From: Chloroflexota bacterium
GTDB lineage: Bacteria; Chloroflexota; Chloroflexia; Chloroflexales; Herpetosiphonaceae
Direction of reading: 5' to 3'
Assembly (NCBI GenBank): GCA_020161265.1
Contig: JAIUOC010000002.1
Span: 62,001 to 126,000, forward strand
DNA: 64,000 bases
The position numbers and the translations under genes were made by a program. The notes beneath the pieces are model-generated. The model saw nothing but the letters and a program-made list of their open reading frames with translations, had not been told where the DNA came from and made no database searches. Shown here piece by piece: positions 34,494 to 43,718 of this stretch (its first letter is position 1; each line of letters begins with the position of its first letter).

Positions 34494-35960
34494 TTAGCCA
34501 ACTGCCACCAGATTGGTCAATTGCTGATTGGCAAATTGTACGCCAGCTTGCAACAAGGCTTGCACTTGCTCAACATTGGCTGCTTCGGCGTAAATGCGCA
34601 GCACAGGCTCGGTGCCTGAGGGTCGAATCAAAAGCCAGCTTTGATCGGCTAGCAAATATTTGACTCCATCGCGATCATTAATTGATTGCAAGGCCACCCC
34701 AGCAATTTCTTGGGGCGCTTCGGCTTTGAGTGCATGCACTAAATCGGCTTTTTTAAATGGTTGCACTCGCTGATCAATCCGATCATAGGCGAATGGGCCA
34801 TATTGGTGTTGCAATTCATCAATTAATTCATGCAATGGTTTGCCAGCGCGGGCGACAATTTCGAGCAACAGCAAGCCCATCAAAATGCCATCGCCCTCAG
34901 GCACATGGCCCAAAATCGAGATGCCGCCTGATTCTTCGCCACCAATTAACACTGGTTCAGCCAACATCAGATCGCAAATATGGTTGAAGCCCACTGGGGT
35001 TTCTTCAACCCGCAAATCGTAGGCCGCCGCCAAGCGATTGACTAGTTGGGTGGTTGAAATCGTTTTGACGACCAAACCGCGTTGACCTTTGGTTTCGATC
35101 AAGTGGCGCAAGGCAAGCGCAAAAATTTGATGTGGGCTAACAAACTCGCCACGGGCATCCATCGCCCCAATCCGATCAGCATCGCCATCGGTTGCCAGCC
35201 CCAAATCGTAGCCATCGCGGCGAATCATTTCAGCTAAGGGTTGTAAGTTGCGGCCAATTGGCTCAGGGTGTAAGCGACCAAAACCAGGGTTCATATCGCC
35301 ATGAATTTCGGCTACCATCACGCCCAATTCGCGCAACCAACGGGCAATATAGCCGCGCCCAGCACCATACATTGGGTCGATTGCTACGCGCAACGAGCTA
35401 CGAGCAATCGCTGAAAAATCAATTAATGTGCGCAAATGGGCCAAATAGGCTGGCAATGGATCAAAACGCACGACCTCACCCGCTTGGGCGGTGGTGTTTT
35501 CTTGCCATACTGGCTCAGCATACAAGGCTGCCCGTCCCGATCCTTGCAAATCGCTAATTCGGGCCTCGATTTGCTTCATGGTTGCGGGCAAGGCCGAGCC
35601 ACCAAAGGCAGCTTTAACTTTAATCCCGTTGTAGCGCGGCGGATTATGGCTGGCGGTAATCATCACACCGCCTTGAGCCGCCAACTGCTTAACTGCAAAC
35701 GACAAAGCCGGAGTTGGACAATCGGCTTTGCTTAAATAGACTGCCAAACCATTGGCAGCCAACACATTTGAAACTGTAATCGCATAGCGATCGGAAAGAA
35801 AGCGCGTATCGAAGCCCACCACCGCTCGCGTTACCTCGCCAGCAGGAGTTTCAGCCAGCAACTGCTCAGCGATTGCTTGGGCCACTAAACGCACATTTTC
35901 AAAGGTAAATTCTTCACTGATGACAGCACGCCAGCCATCAGTACCAAAGTGAATTGCCAC
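34494..35960 (-). CDS. Phosphoglucomutase/phosphomannomutase family enzyme
   Basis: A 488-residue enzyme that interconverts hexose 1- and 6-phosphates. The phosphoserine loop is MITASHNPPRYNGIK (Ser near residue 99), the metal loop is DGDADRIG, the sugar loop is GGEESGGIS, and the last domain has IRPSGTEPVLRIYAE. All four motifs are intact. The start is best placed at the GTG at 35960, with AAGGAG nine bases upstream; the ATG at 35978 lies just before that ribosome site. Substrate preference (glucose, mannose or glucosamine) is not decided by these motifs. Confidence 0.92.
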   Translation of the reverse strand: MAIHFGTDGWRAVISEEFTFENVRLVAQAIAEQLLAETPAGEVTRAVVGFDTRFLSDRYAITVSNVLAANGLAVYLSKADCPTPALSFAVKQLAAQGGVMITASHNPPRYNGIKVKAAFGGSALPATMKQIEARISDLQGSGRAALYAEPVWQENTTAQAGEVVRFDPLPAYLAHLRTLIDFSAIARSSLRVAIDPMYGAGRGYIARWLRELGVMVAEIHGDMNPGFGRLHPEPIGRNLQPLAEMIRRDGYDLGLATDGDADRIGAMDARGEFVSPHQIFALALRHLIETKGQRGLVVKTISTTQLVNRLAAAYDLRVEETPVGFNHICDLMLAEPVLIGGEESGGISILGHVPEGDGILMGLLLLEIVARAGKPLHELIDELQHQYGPFAYDRIDQRVQPFKKADLVHALKAEAPQEIAGVALQSINDRDGVKYLLADQSWLLIRPSGTEPVLRIYAEAANVEQVQALLQAGVQFANQQLTNLVAVG

Positions 35961-36126
35961 AGGTTTCGGCTCCTTCATTGGAATTCAATGCCTGTTACAC
36001 AGACAATTACGCCATTGTACCGCGAATTTAGCACTTGTTGCGATACGAACTTTTAAGCCAAATTTGGGCTTAGGCAGTCGCTTTAGAGGCTATTTTGGCA
36101 ACGTTGACCAAACCCAGCAAAGCAGG

Positions 36127-36143
36127 TGGCACACTTTTTGCTT
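36127..36143 (+). promoter_or_regulatory. Sigma-54-like promoter match
   Basis: TGGCAC-N5-TTGCT has GG at 36128-36129 and GC at 36140-36141 with the exact ten-base spacing. It lies about 70 bases before the stress-protein start. Without knowing whether the organism has RpoN, it may be fortuitous. TATAAG at 36144-36149 could instead serve a sigma-70-type promoter. Confidence 0.25.
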
Positions 36144-36209
36144 TATAAGCAATCAGGAAATCGAAATAATGATTGTAAACATCAGTTAGGTAACAAAGGA
36201 GTTAATTGT

Positions 36210-37475
36210 ATGACAACCACAATTGTAGGTGTATTCAGTTCAGACGCACAAGCTCAAGCTGCTGTTCGCGATTTACAAGCACTTGGTATCACTAATGATG
36301 CTATTTCAGTTGTCGCTCGCGATACCAGCCGTGCCGTTGATGCCGATGGTAACTTGGTCACCGTCAGTGACGATCATATGACTGCTGGCGAAGGCTTAAC
36401 TGTTGGGGCGGTTTGGGGCGGGTTGGTTGGCTTGGCCGCGTTGGCAATTCCAGGCATCGGGCCATTAATTGGCGCAGGCGCGTTGGCCGCAGCCCTAACA
36501 GGCGCGGTTGCAGGCGCAGCCACTGGTGGAATCGCCGGAGCATTGATCAACGCTGCCAGCGTTCCCGAAGATCAAGCCTATGTCTATGAAGAACGGGTCA
36601 AAGCTGGGAGCACGTTGGTTACAGTTCACGCCGATGACAGCATGTCCGCCCAAGTTCGCAGCACTTTGCGCCAAGCAGGAGCCGAGCGCTTCCAATGGGA
36701 TACCGATAGCGAGTACGACCAAAGCAACGAGCAAGCCTATGCCGATAGCAGCAAAGTTGGCACTGTCGGCGGTGGTGCTGCTGGCGCAGTAACTGGCGCA
36801 AGCATCGGCGCTGCTGGTGGTCCAGTTGGCGCGGTGATCGGCGGGGTAACCGGTGCAGTGGTTGGTGGTGCAATTGGCGCTGCTGGCGATACCGCAGGCG
36901 AAAAGTTAGATGATCGCACACTTAACAGCGATTATCCCAATAACACTGCCTACGATACCACCAACGCCTACTCAAGCAATGCCACCTACGATCAAATGAA
37001 CACGGTTGATGCAACTCGCGAAGCAATTGCTAATCGCGATTACAGCACCACCAACGATACGCCTGTGAGCAATCGGATTGAAAACGCTGTGCGCAATGTG
37101 ACTACCGATGACCAAGGCCACGATACTTTCCGTGCTGCCGACCAAGCCTACGATAATAGTAGCAAAGTTGGTACTGCTGGCGGTGGCGCTGCTGGCGCGG
37201 TAACTGGCGCAGCCATCGGTGCTGCTGGTGGCCCAGTTGGCGCAGTCGTTGGCGGCGTGGTTGGTGGGGTTACTGGCGCAGCAATTGGCGCAGTTGGTGA
37301 TACCGTTGGAGAACAAGCTGACACCGAAACAGGTGCATTCAGCCATGATAATCAAGCACAATATCGAGGCACCGCCAACGCAGTCGGTGATAAGTTACGC
37401 GATGCTGGCAATAGCGTCGAACGTAAACTTGATGCTGATCTCGACCGCGATGGCGATGTAGGTCGCCGGGGCTAA
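36210..37475 (+). CDS. General stress protein 17M-like domain with two glycine-zipper repeats
   Basis: A 421-residue protein. Residues 1-55 match the N-terminal domain of heat-induced stress proteins such as YflT/17M (TTIVGVFSSDAQAQAAVRDLQALG). A Gly/Ala-rich segment (about 65-115) follows. Then come two near-identical copies of a glycine zipper, SSKVGTxGGGAAGAVTGAxIGAAGG (about 182-230 and 318-365). Polar, Asn/Thr-rich linkers separate them. Glycine zippers often insert in membranes or oligomerise. AAAGGAG precedes the ATG at 36210. The gene stands alone and has its own terminator. Confidence 0.78.
   Translation: MTTTIVGVFSSDAQAQAAVRDLQALGITNDAISVVARDTSRAVDADGNLVTVSDDHMTAGEGLTVGAVWGGLVGLAALAIPGIGPLIGAGALAAALTGAVAGAATGGIAGALINAASVPEDQAYVYEERVKAGSTLVTVHADDSMSAQVRSTLRQAGAERFQWDTDSEYDQSNEQAYADSSKVGTVGGGAAGAVTGASIGAAGGPVGAVIGGVTGAVVGGAIGAAGDTAGEKLDDRTLNSDYPNNTAYDTTNAYSSNATYDQMNTVDATREAIANRDYSTTNDTPVSNRIENAVRNVTTDDQGHDTFRAADQAYDNSSKVGTAGGGAAGAVTGAAIGAAGGPVGAVVGGVVGGVTGAAIGAVGDTVGEQADTETGAFSHDNQAQYRGTANAVGDKLRDAGNSVERKLDADLDRDGDVGRRG
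36750..37310 (+). repeat. Two DNA copies of a glycine-zipper module
   Basis: The stretches at about 36750-36895 and 37158-37303 are direct copies with strong nucleotide similarity (for example AGCAAAGTTGG at each start). They encode the two glycine zippers of the stress protein and point to an internal duplication. Confidence 0.7.
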
Positions 37476-37499
37476 AGCCCAATTCCTCCAGGTGCTTGG

Positions 37500-37533
37500 G
37501 CAGCGGAGCAATCTTGCTCCGCTGCTATTTTTG
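37500..37533 (+). terminator. Strong intrinsic terminator
   Basis: GCAGCGGAGCA (37500-37510) pairs with TGCTCCGCTGC (37515-37525), followed by TATTTTTG. Its 3-prime end overlaps the last codons of the convergent aminotransferase gene. Confidence 0.9.
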
Positions 37534-38853
37534 CTGTGCAGCAACCGTCATCAAGGCTTGTTGCAACACACTCAACCCATATTCAACTTGAGCTTGATCG
37601 AGGATAAACGGCGGCGTAAGGCTCAGCACATTGCCATGCATCCCGCCACCAAGCACTAAAACTCCTTGGGCTTGGCACAAACTCACCACCTGCATAACTG
37701 CTGCGGGATTTGGCGTAACGCCATCAGCTTGCACCAACTCTAGCCCGATCATCAAGCCACGCCCGCGCACATCGCCGACCAAGGCACAGTTTTCAGCAAT
37801 CGTCCCTAAGCCGCGCAGTAAGTTTTGGCTTAATTGATTAACTTGATCTAATGTATTATGTTCGGTTAATACGCGAATTGCGGCGGCAGCCCCAGCGCAT
37901 GCCAAGGGATGACCCATAAATGTGCCAGTATGTAAGGGTTCGCCATTGACCTGCCAATGGGCCATATGTTCAGCGCGGCCAACGCAGGCGGCAATTTGCA
38001 AACCACCAGTCATACCCTTTCCCATACAAATCAAATCTGGCTCAATCCCATCGTGATTCACGCCCCACCACTTGCCAGTTCGGCCCCAACCAGTAAAAAT
38101 TTCATCAGCAATCAACAAGATTTCGTATTGATCACACAGTTGGCGCAGGCCGTGCAACCAGCCATCAGGCGGCACAATTTCGCCTTCCCGGCCTTGGACT
38201 GGCTCGACAATCAATGCCCCAATTGGGCTAGCACTGGTTTTGATTGCATGCTCAGTAGTGGTTAATGCCCAATCCAAGCAATCGCCAGCTTCACGCCAAC
38301 GAAATGGATAGGGATACGGCGCACGTTGAATGTGGCTCGATAATTGCGGCAAGAATGGTTGGCGAAAATCAGCCCGATTGGTTGCCGCCAATGCCCCATA
38401 ACTCAAGCCATGATAACCACCCGTAAACGCAACAATCCCAGGTTTTTGAGTTGCAAGCATGGCGGTTTTGAGGGCAATTTCGATACTTTCAGCTCCACCG
38501 CCCGCCAAAAACACCCGTCCATCTGCAATTGGAGCATGCTGCTTAATTAATTGAACCAACTCGATCCGCGCTTCATGGGCAAATACATCGCCCATCCCAT
38601 GAATCAGGCGTTCGCTTTGAGCTTGAATCGCCGCCAACACTGCTGGATGGCGATGGCCAATCCCAACCACACCAAAGGCTGCCGCAAAATCAAGATAACG
38701 ATTGCCATCAACATCAGTCACCAACGCACCTTCGGCCTCGGCCCAAACAATGCCGCCAGGCAAGGTTAAACTCGGTGCTTCACTGGCCGCCAATTGCGCT
38801 AAGAGTGCTTGGCTACGTGGCCCAGGCACAGCACTCACAATTTTGGGTAACAT
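37525..38853 (-). CDS. Class III PLP-dependent aminotransferase
   Basis: A 442-residue aminotransferase of the acetylornithine/GABA/ornithine family. The start GPRSQALLAQL, the DFAAAFGVVGIGHRHP motif, the cofactor Asp in LLIADEIFTGWGRTGKWW, and the Schiff-base Lys in ICMGKGMTGG are all in order. The exact donor is uncertain; 4-aminobutyrate or alanine-glyoxylate type enzymes are the closest in style. It is a single-gene unit. Confidence 0.88.
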   Translation of the reverse strand: MLPKIVSAVPGPRSQALLAQLAASEAPSLTLPGGIVWAEAEGALVTDVDGNRYLDFAAAFGVVGIGHRHPAVLAAIQAQSERLIHGMGDVFAHEARIELVQLIKQHAPIADGRVFLAGGGAESIEIALKTAMLATQKPGIVAFTGGYHGLSYGALAATNRADFRQPFLPQLSSHIQRAPYPYPFRWREAGDCLDWALTTTEHAIKTSASPIGALIVEPVQGREGEIVPPDGWLHGLRQLCDQYEILLIADEIFTGWGRTGKWWGVNHDGIEPDLICMGKGMTGGLQIAACVGRAEHMAHWQVNGEPLHTGTFMGHPLACAGAAAAIRVLTEHNTLDQVNQLSQNLLRGLGTIAENCALVGDVRGRGLMIGLELVQADGVTPNPAAVMQVVSLCQAQGVLVLGGGMHGNVLSLTPPFILDQAQVEYGLSVLQQALMTVAAQQK

Positions 38854-38885
38854 TAGCTATTCCATTCTCAACTATGTTCAGGATC

Positions 38886-38918
38886 AAAAAACCCATGGCT
38901 GCCAAAGCAACCATGGGT
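38886..38918 (-). terminator. Terminator of the zinc-ribbon gene
   Basis: On the minus strand ACCCATGG (38911-38918) pairs with CCATGGGT (38891-38898), followed by TTTTTTG. It separates the zinc-ribbon protein from the aminotransferase. Confidence 0.8.
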
Positions 38919-38939
38919 ATTGTAGCAAGCTTCAAGTTT

Positions 38940-39485
38940 TTACAAACGAGCGCCGCATTCAGGGCAGAACACCGCTTGACCAGCCACTTTAAAGCCACAA
39001 CTTGGACACAACCGCTCGATCGGAATCGCGCCGCTATCAACTGGTGGCACAGCAGGAACTTCACTTGGCGGTGCATAGCTCGTTGGTGGCACATAATTTT
39101 GGGCCTCAACTGGCGGCGCATATGGTGCTGGTTGCGATGGCACTGATGGCGCATATGGCTGAGGATAGGCTGGTGGTGGCGGGGTTTGCACTGCCACAAA
39201 TTGCTCGTTTTGGGCACGCTCTAATTCAGCTTGAGCTGAAGTCAAACGCGCTTGTAAATCGTTGATTAAATTGACCAAGCTCGTAACTTCGGGCGCAGTC
39301 AATACACCTTGTTGGTGCAGTTCGTAGGCGCGTTGGCCCAACAACCCATAATTCGTGGCAATTTGCTGCTGCATATCGCCAATATCGCTGCGAACGCGAC
39401 TAGTACGTTGTAATTTGTCGGCCTCGAACTTGGCGCGATCAACACCTTGCGAGAGTGTTCCTTTAAGATTGTCGAGAAATCCCAT
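38940..39485 (-). CDS. Coiled-coil protein with C-terminal zinc ribbon
   Basis: A 181-residue soluble protein. An N-terminal helical coiled-coil (about 1-90) contains the segment MQQQIATNYGLLGQRAYELHQQG and is followed by a long Pro/Tyr-rich linker. A C-terminal zinc ribbon with CPSCG and CPECG follows. Such proteins are common and mostly unassigned. GGAGGA lies before the ATG. Confidence 0.75.
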   Translation of the reverse strand: MGFLDNLKGTLSQGVDRAKFEADKLQRTSRVRSDIGDMQQQIATNYGLLGQRAYELHQQGVLTAPEVTSLVNLINDLQARLTSAQAELERAQNEQFVAVQTPPPPAYPQPYAPSVPSQPAPYAPPVEAQNYVPPTSYAPPSEVPAVPPVDSGAIPIERLCPSCGFKVAGQAVFCPECGARL

Positions 39486-39620
39486 ATATTCCTCCTACAA
39501 TAGCCTGGAAACCATGGCTACACGCCTATTCTAGCGGAAATACAGCTCAAATGCTACCTTCCGCAAGCCTTGGGCCATGGGTTGGTTTAACGTTGCCAAA
39601 TGCTCACAAGTTGCAGCAGC

Positions 39621-40382
39621 TTAGACCCCAGTTGGCACATCAACAAAGAAGGTTTTTACCCGAAAAGTTTGCTCTAGATGTGCGCCCAATGCCTTAACGC
39701 CCAACGTTTCAGTATGATAATGGCCAGCGCAAATCAAGGGCATATCGGCCTCGATCGAGGGAAAAACCGCTGCATAATTAGTTTCGCCAGTCAGCAAGGC
39801 ATCGCAGCCATCACGCAGCGCTTGCTCCAATTCGCTGGCTCCATCGCCCGAAACCACCCCAACCCGTTTAATGCCACGCGGGGTTTGACCCCAAACTTTG
39901 ATCTCGTTTTCGGGAATTGCCAAGGTGCTTTTGACATGGGCAACTAAGCCTTCAATACTCAATGGCGTGGTTAGTTGGCCAATAAAGCCCAACATTTGGC
40001 CACGATAATCGCCAAATGGCTGAACCATTTCCCAACCTAGAAGCTTGAGTAATTGGGCATTATTGCCAACTTCGCCATGAGCATCAAGCGGCAAATGCGA
40101 GGTATACAGCGAACAATCAGCCGCCATCAAGCGTTTGATTCGGCGGCCAAGCCAACCAACCAAAGGCTGAGCATTGCCCCAAAATAAGCCATGATGGGTC
40201 AGCAACAAATCGGCGTTGCCAGCAATTGCCGCTTCAATCGCCTGCAACGAAGCATCAACCGCCAGCGCGATGGTTTTAACCTCGTCGCGCCCTTCAACTT
40301 GCAAGCCATTTAAACTTGCATCGCGAAATTTGGCGGTTTGCAAATAGCCATCCAAATAGCGCACCAACTCTGTTAGTTGCAT
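39621..40382 (-). CDS. Nif3-like dinuclear metal-centre protein
   Basis: A 253-residue protein of the NIF3/DUF34 family (once called GTP cyclohydrolase 1 type 2). The N-terminal DGYLQTAKFRDASLNGLQVEGRDEV, the metal-binding LLLTHHGLFWG, TGETNYA, and AGHYHTETLGVKAL motifs are all present, with the His and Glu ligands intact. These proteins form hexameric rings; the reaction is unsettled. The ATG at 40382 follows AGGAG by five bases. It lies eight bases after the TerC-type gene and is co-transcribed with it. Confidence 0.9.
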   Translation of the reverse strand: MQLTELVRYLDGYLQTAKFRDASLNGLQVEGRDEVKTIALAVDASLQAIEAAIAGNADLLLTHHGLFWGNAQPLVGWLGRRIKRLMAADCSLYTSHLPLDAHGEVGNNAQLLKLLGWEMVQPFGDYRGQMLGFIGQLTTPLSIEGLVAHVKSTLAIPENEIKVWGQTPRGIKRVGVVSGDGASELEQALRDGCDALLTGETNYAAVFPSIEADMPLICAGHYHTETLGVKALGAHLEQTFRVKTFFVDVPTGV

Positions 40383-40390
40383 GATTGCTC

Positions 40391-41278
40391 CTATTCGCCT
40401 TGGATTCGAGCAGCAACCCGTTGGCGAAATGGCGCAATCAACAAGCCAAACAACCAACGAATTGGCCATAATAGCCAGCCAACCACAGTATCAAGGACTG
40501 AAGCCAATGGCAAGCCTAGCCGCAAAAATTGTTTGAGTGGCTTCAAGAATGGTAAGCGCGAAAGCCCAACGGTCAACGCTAAAATCGTCATCGAAATTGC
40601 AAATTTCAGTCCATGTGGCGTTTCAAGATGCCAAACAATCTTAATCACCGATTCAGTACCAATTGCTAGCAACAAGGCAAACGCGGCATGTTCAAGGTTT
40701 GGTTCCCATTCAATCAAGCTAGTGAAGATTTGGGCTGCGAACCGCATCACCAAAATCCCAATTGCTACGCCTAAGCCAATCACCCAAAAGCGCTTTTGCG
40801 GATCAGCATTCACCGCCACGACCACATTATCGAGGCTAAAGGCAAGGTCGATCATTTCAATAATCAAGACGGTTTGCCAAAAACCAGTGACTCGTTGCTT
40901 GGTCTCACCATGTTCAACTTCTTGATCACGGCGATGCACATGGGCAAAGTGATTGACACTCAACCAAACCAAATAGCCTGAGCCAATCGCCAAAACCCAT
41001 GGATTTTCGGTAATAATAAAGGCCACCGCCAACATTAAGCCACGCCCAACATAGGCTCCAATCAAGCCAACTTTTAATGCAGCCGCTTGTTGCATCCCCA
41101 AAAAGCGCTCGCCATGGCCCTGCATCCATTGCAGCCATTTAGGCCATGGAATCGGCTGATCTTGCGGCAAATGCGCCACCATCGCGCCTAATACTGCGGC
41201 ATTATCGATCGAAAGAATCCCTTCGAGAAACACTAAAAGAAACACAATTTGCAGAATATCAAAAATGTCTTGCCACAC
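40391..41278 (-). CDS. TerC-family integral membrane protein
   Basis: A 295-residue protein with about seven membrane helices. The two TerC hallmarks are FLEGILSIDNAAVLGAMV and EMIDLAFSLDNVVVAVNA, with Asp residues within helices that probably bind or move metal. Members are linked to manganese efflux and to the metalation of exported enzymes. It precedes the Nif3-like gene closely. Which metal it handles is unknown. Confidence 0.88.
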   Translation of the reverse strand: MWQDIFDILQIVFLLVFLEGILSIDNAAVLGAMVAHLPQDQPIPWPKWLQWMQGHGERFLGMQQAAALKVGLIGAYVGRGLMLAVAFIITENPWVLAIGSGYLVWLSVNHFAHVHRRDQEVEHGETKQRVTGFWQTVLIIEMIDLAFSLDNVVVAVNADPQKRFWVIGLGVAIGILVMRFAAQIFTSLIEWEPNLEHAAFALLLAIGTESVIKIVWHLETPHGLKFAISMTILALTVGLSRLPFLKPLKQFLRLGLPLASVLDTVVGWLLWPIRWLFGLLIAPFRQRVAARIQGE

Positions 41279-41399
41279 GTCGTCGGTATCCTTTCATGAT
41301 AACTAGTCGTTCAACTAAGCTTAATTATACGTCACCTGAACGAATTCGATATGAATAGAATGTTGATTATTGATTAACCAACATAGCCCTAAAACCAAA

Positions 41400-41421
41400 G
41401 ATGCCAGCGAAGGCTAGCATC
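41400..41421 (-). terminator. Terminator after metE
   Basis: On the minus strand GATGCTAGC (41413-41421) pairs with GCTGGCATC (41400-41408, one G-T pair), and TTTGGTTTT follows. It lies about 50 bases beyond the metE stop and ends the nrdA-nrdB-metE message. Confidence 0.7.
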
Positions 41422-41469
41422 TTCGTTCGTACACGTTGATCAGGTCGGATTGATCAAAAATACGTTAAT

Positions 41470-43716
41470 TTAGCTGATTTGGTTACGCACTTGTTTGGTG
41501 GCGGTGACCATGACTTGCAGTGCTGCCGCAACCTCGGCATAGGTGCGAGTTTTCAAGCCACAATCAGGGTTGATCCACAGTTGTTCGGCGGGCAGATAGT
41601 TGAGCAATTGCTGCATTCGCGCAACCAATTGTTCAACTGTTGGAATATTCGGGCTGTGAATATCATACACGCCAGGCCCAATTTGTTGGGTGTAGCGGCC
41701 TTCTAAGCCAGCCAACAGCGAGCCAGCACTGCGGGCATCTTCAATGCTAATCACATCAGCATCAAGCGCGGCAATTGCGACAATAATGTCGTTGAAATCG
41801 CTGTAGCACATATGAGTATGAATTTGGGTGCTCGGTTTGGCCTCACTGGTCGCAATTCGAAAAGCTCGCACCGCCCAATCAAGGTAGTTTTGCCAATCGT
41901 TACGGCGTAACGGCAAGCCCTCGCGGAAGGCAGGTTCATCAATTTGAATGATGTTAATGCCTGCTGACTCTAAATCAGCTACTTCATCGCGCAAGGCTAA
42001 GCCAATTTGAGCAGCAACGGCGCTACGCGGCAAATCATCGCGCACAAAGCTCCATTGCAACATCGTCACTGGCCCAGTCAACATGCCCTTAACAGGTCGC
42101 TTGGTCAGCGATTGAGCATAGGCAGTTTCGGCAACGCTCAAAGCCGCCGCGCGATAAACATCGCCAGCAATTACTGGCGGTCGCACACAGCGACTACCAT
42201 AACTTTGCACCCAGCCTTCTTGAGTGGCTACGTAACCGGCCAAATGTTCGGCAAAAAATTGCACCATATCGTTGCGCTCTGGCTCACCATGCACCAACAC
42301 ATCAAGTTCCCATTGCTCTTGCAAGTCAATCACATGGGCGATTTCGGTATTGATTGTTTCGGCATAGCCAGTTGGGTTGCGCTTGGCTTCGGCGCGGGCT
42401 TTGCGCAAGGCCGCAGTTTGTGGGAACGAGCCAATGGTGGTGGTTGGCAACAGTGGCAAGTTCAATTTGGCTTGTTGCAATGGCACACGTTCAGCATAGG
42501 CCAAACGCGCTGGCGTTTCAGCACCCAAGGCAGCGCTACGCTCACGCACCGCTGGCACAATTCGGCCAACGCCATCAAGCCATTGCTGACGCGAGGCCAG
42601 CGCTGCATCCCAGGTTGGTTGCACGCTTGCAATGCCAGCGCGCAAGGCATTAGCTAATAATTCCAATTCGGCCAAACGTTCTTGAGCAAAAGCTAAACCA
42701 CTGCTGACCGCAACAGGCAAATTACGTTCAGCAGTCACAGTTTCGGGCAAGTGCAGCAACGAGCATGAGCTGCTTAAAATCAAGCGTTCTGACGCAACAA
42801 ATTCGCTTAATCCAGTAATTTTGGCATGCAAATCGGCTAAATCGCTCCGCCAAACGTTGCGCCCATTGACCACCCCAGCAACTAAAATTTTATCCTGCGG
42901 AAAGCCATGATATTGAATCGCAGCCCAATTGGCTTGGCCTTGCACCAAATCCAAGCCTAAGCCATGGATTGGTAAGCGACACAGTTCGCGATACCACGGC
43001 GTAACATCACCATAATAGGTTTGCACCACGATCTTGCCGTGCTTGCTCAACTCGCGATAGCAGGCGGCAAAGGCTTGCCATTCTTCTTCAGTCACATCGC
43101 CAACCAAAGCAGGCTCGTCACATTGAATAAATGCCACATCACAATCATTCAATTCGCGCACAATTTGCGCATAGATTGGGGTTAATTGCTGTAGCTGTTG
43201 GGCTAATTCGGCTCCCGCCAAGCGAGCCAAGCGCAAGAATGTCCACGGGCCAAGTAGCACTGGGCGAGCCTTTGCCCCAACCACATTCTGGGCAAAACGC
43301 ACGTGTTCCAGCACCAAATTGGCTTGGAGTTCCCAGCGTTCAGGAATTTCCGGCACTAAATAATGATAGTTTGTATCAAACCATTTGGTCATTTCCAAAG
43401 CTGGCAGGCCATCGCGGCCTCGCGCCAGCGCAAAATAGCCCTGTAAATTATTAATGTCAACCTTGCCAAAGCGCGCTGGCACGGCTCCCAACATCAGCGC
43501 CGTATCCAATACATGGTCGTACAAACTAAAATCGCCAACTGGCACCAGATCCAAGCGCTGGGCTTGGATCGCCAACCGATCGTGGCGTAATTCGTTAATC
43601 GCTGCCCTAAAACCAGCCTCATCAACTTTGCCGCTCCAAAAGCGTTCTAAGGCCTGCTTGTATGGGCGGCCAACGCCAACCCGTGGATAACCCACAACTG
43701 TTGTTTGAAAATTCAT
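41470..43716 (-). CDS. metE: Cobalamin-independent methionine synthase
   Basis: A 748-residue enzyme transferring the methyl group of methyltetrahydrofolate polyglutamate to homocysteine without vitamin B12. The N-terminal half starts VVGYPRVGVGRPYKQALERFW; the C-terminal barrel carries the zinc site (HTHMCYS and NPDCGLKTR) and IQIDEPAFREG. The length is standard. The ATG at 43716 lies two bases after the nrdB stop, so translation is coupled to nrdB and the gene depends on the operon promoter and cobalamin riboswitch at 47.4 kb. Joining metE to nrdAB is uncommon. Confidence 0.95.
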   Translation of the reverse strand: MNFQTTVVGYPRVGVGRPYKQALERFWSGKVDEAGFRAAINELRHDRLAIQAQRLDLVPVGDFSLYDHVLDTALMLGAVPARFGKVDINNLQGYFALARGRDGLPALEMTKWFDTNYHYLVPEIPERWELQANLVLEHVRFAQNVVGAKARPVLLGPWTFLRLARLAGAELAQQLQQLTPIYAQIVRELNDCDVAFIQCDEPALVGDVTEEEWQAFAACYRELSKHGKIVVQTYYGDVTPWYRELCRLPIHGLGLDLVQGQANWAAIQYHGFPQDKILVAGVVNGRNVWRSDLADLHAKITGLSEFVASERLILSSSCSLLHLPETVTAERNLPVAVSSGLAFAQERLAELELLANALRAGIASVQPTWDAALASRQQWLDGVGRIVPAVRERSAALGAETPARLAYAERVPLQQAKLNLPLLPTTTIGSFPQTAALRKARAEAKRNPTGYAETINTEIAHVIDLQEQWELDVLVHGEPERNDMVQFFAEHLAGYVATQEGWVQSYGSRCVRPPVIAGDVYRAAALSVAETAYAQSLTKRPVKGMLTGPVTMLQWSFVRDDLPRSAVAAQIGLALRDEVADLESAGINIIQIDEPAFREGLPLRRNDWQNYLDWAVRAFRIATSEAKPSTQIHTHMCYSDFNDIIVAIAALDADVISIEDARSAGSLLAGLEGRYTQQIGPGVYDIHSPNIPTVEQLVARMQQLLNYLPAEQLWINPDCGLKTRTYAEVAAALQVMVTATKQVRNQIS

Positions 43717-43718
43717 GC

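Noticed and set aside
36750..37310. Glycine-zipper repeats as a possible CRISPR or tandem satellite
   Set aside because: Only two copies, in frame, encoding matching protein segments; they are a gene-internal duplication.
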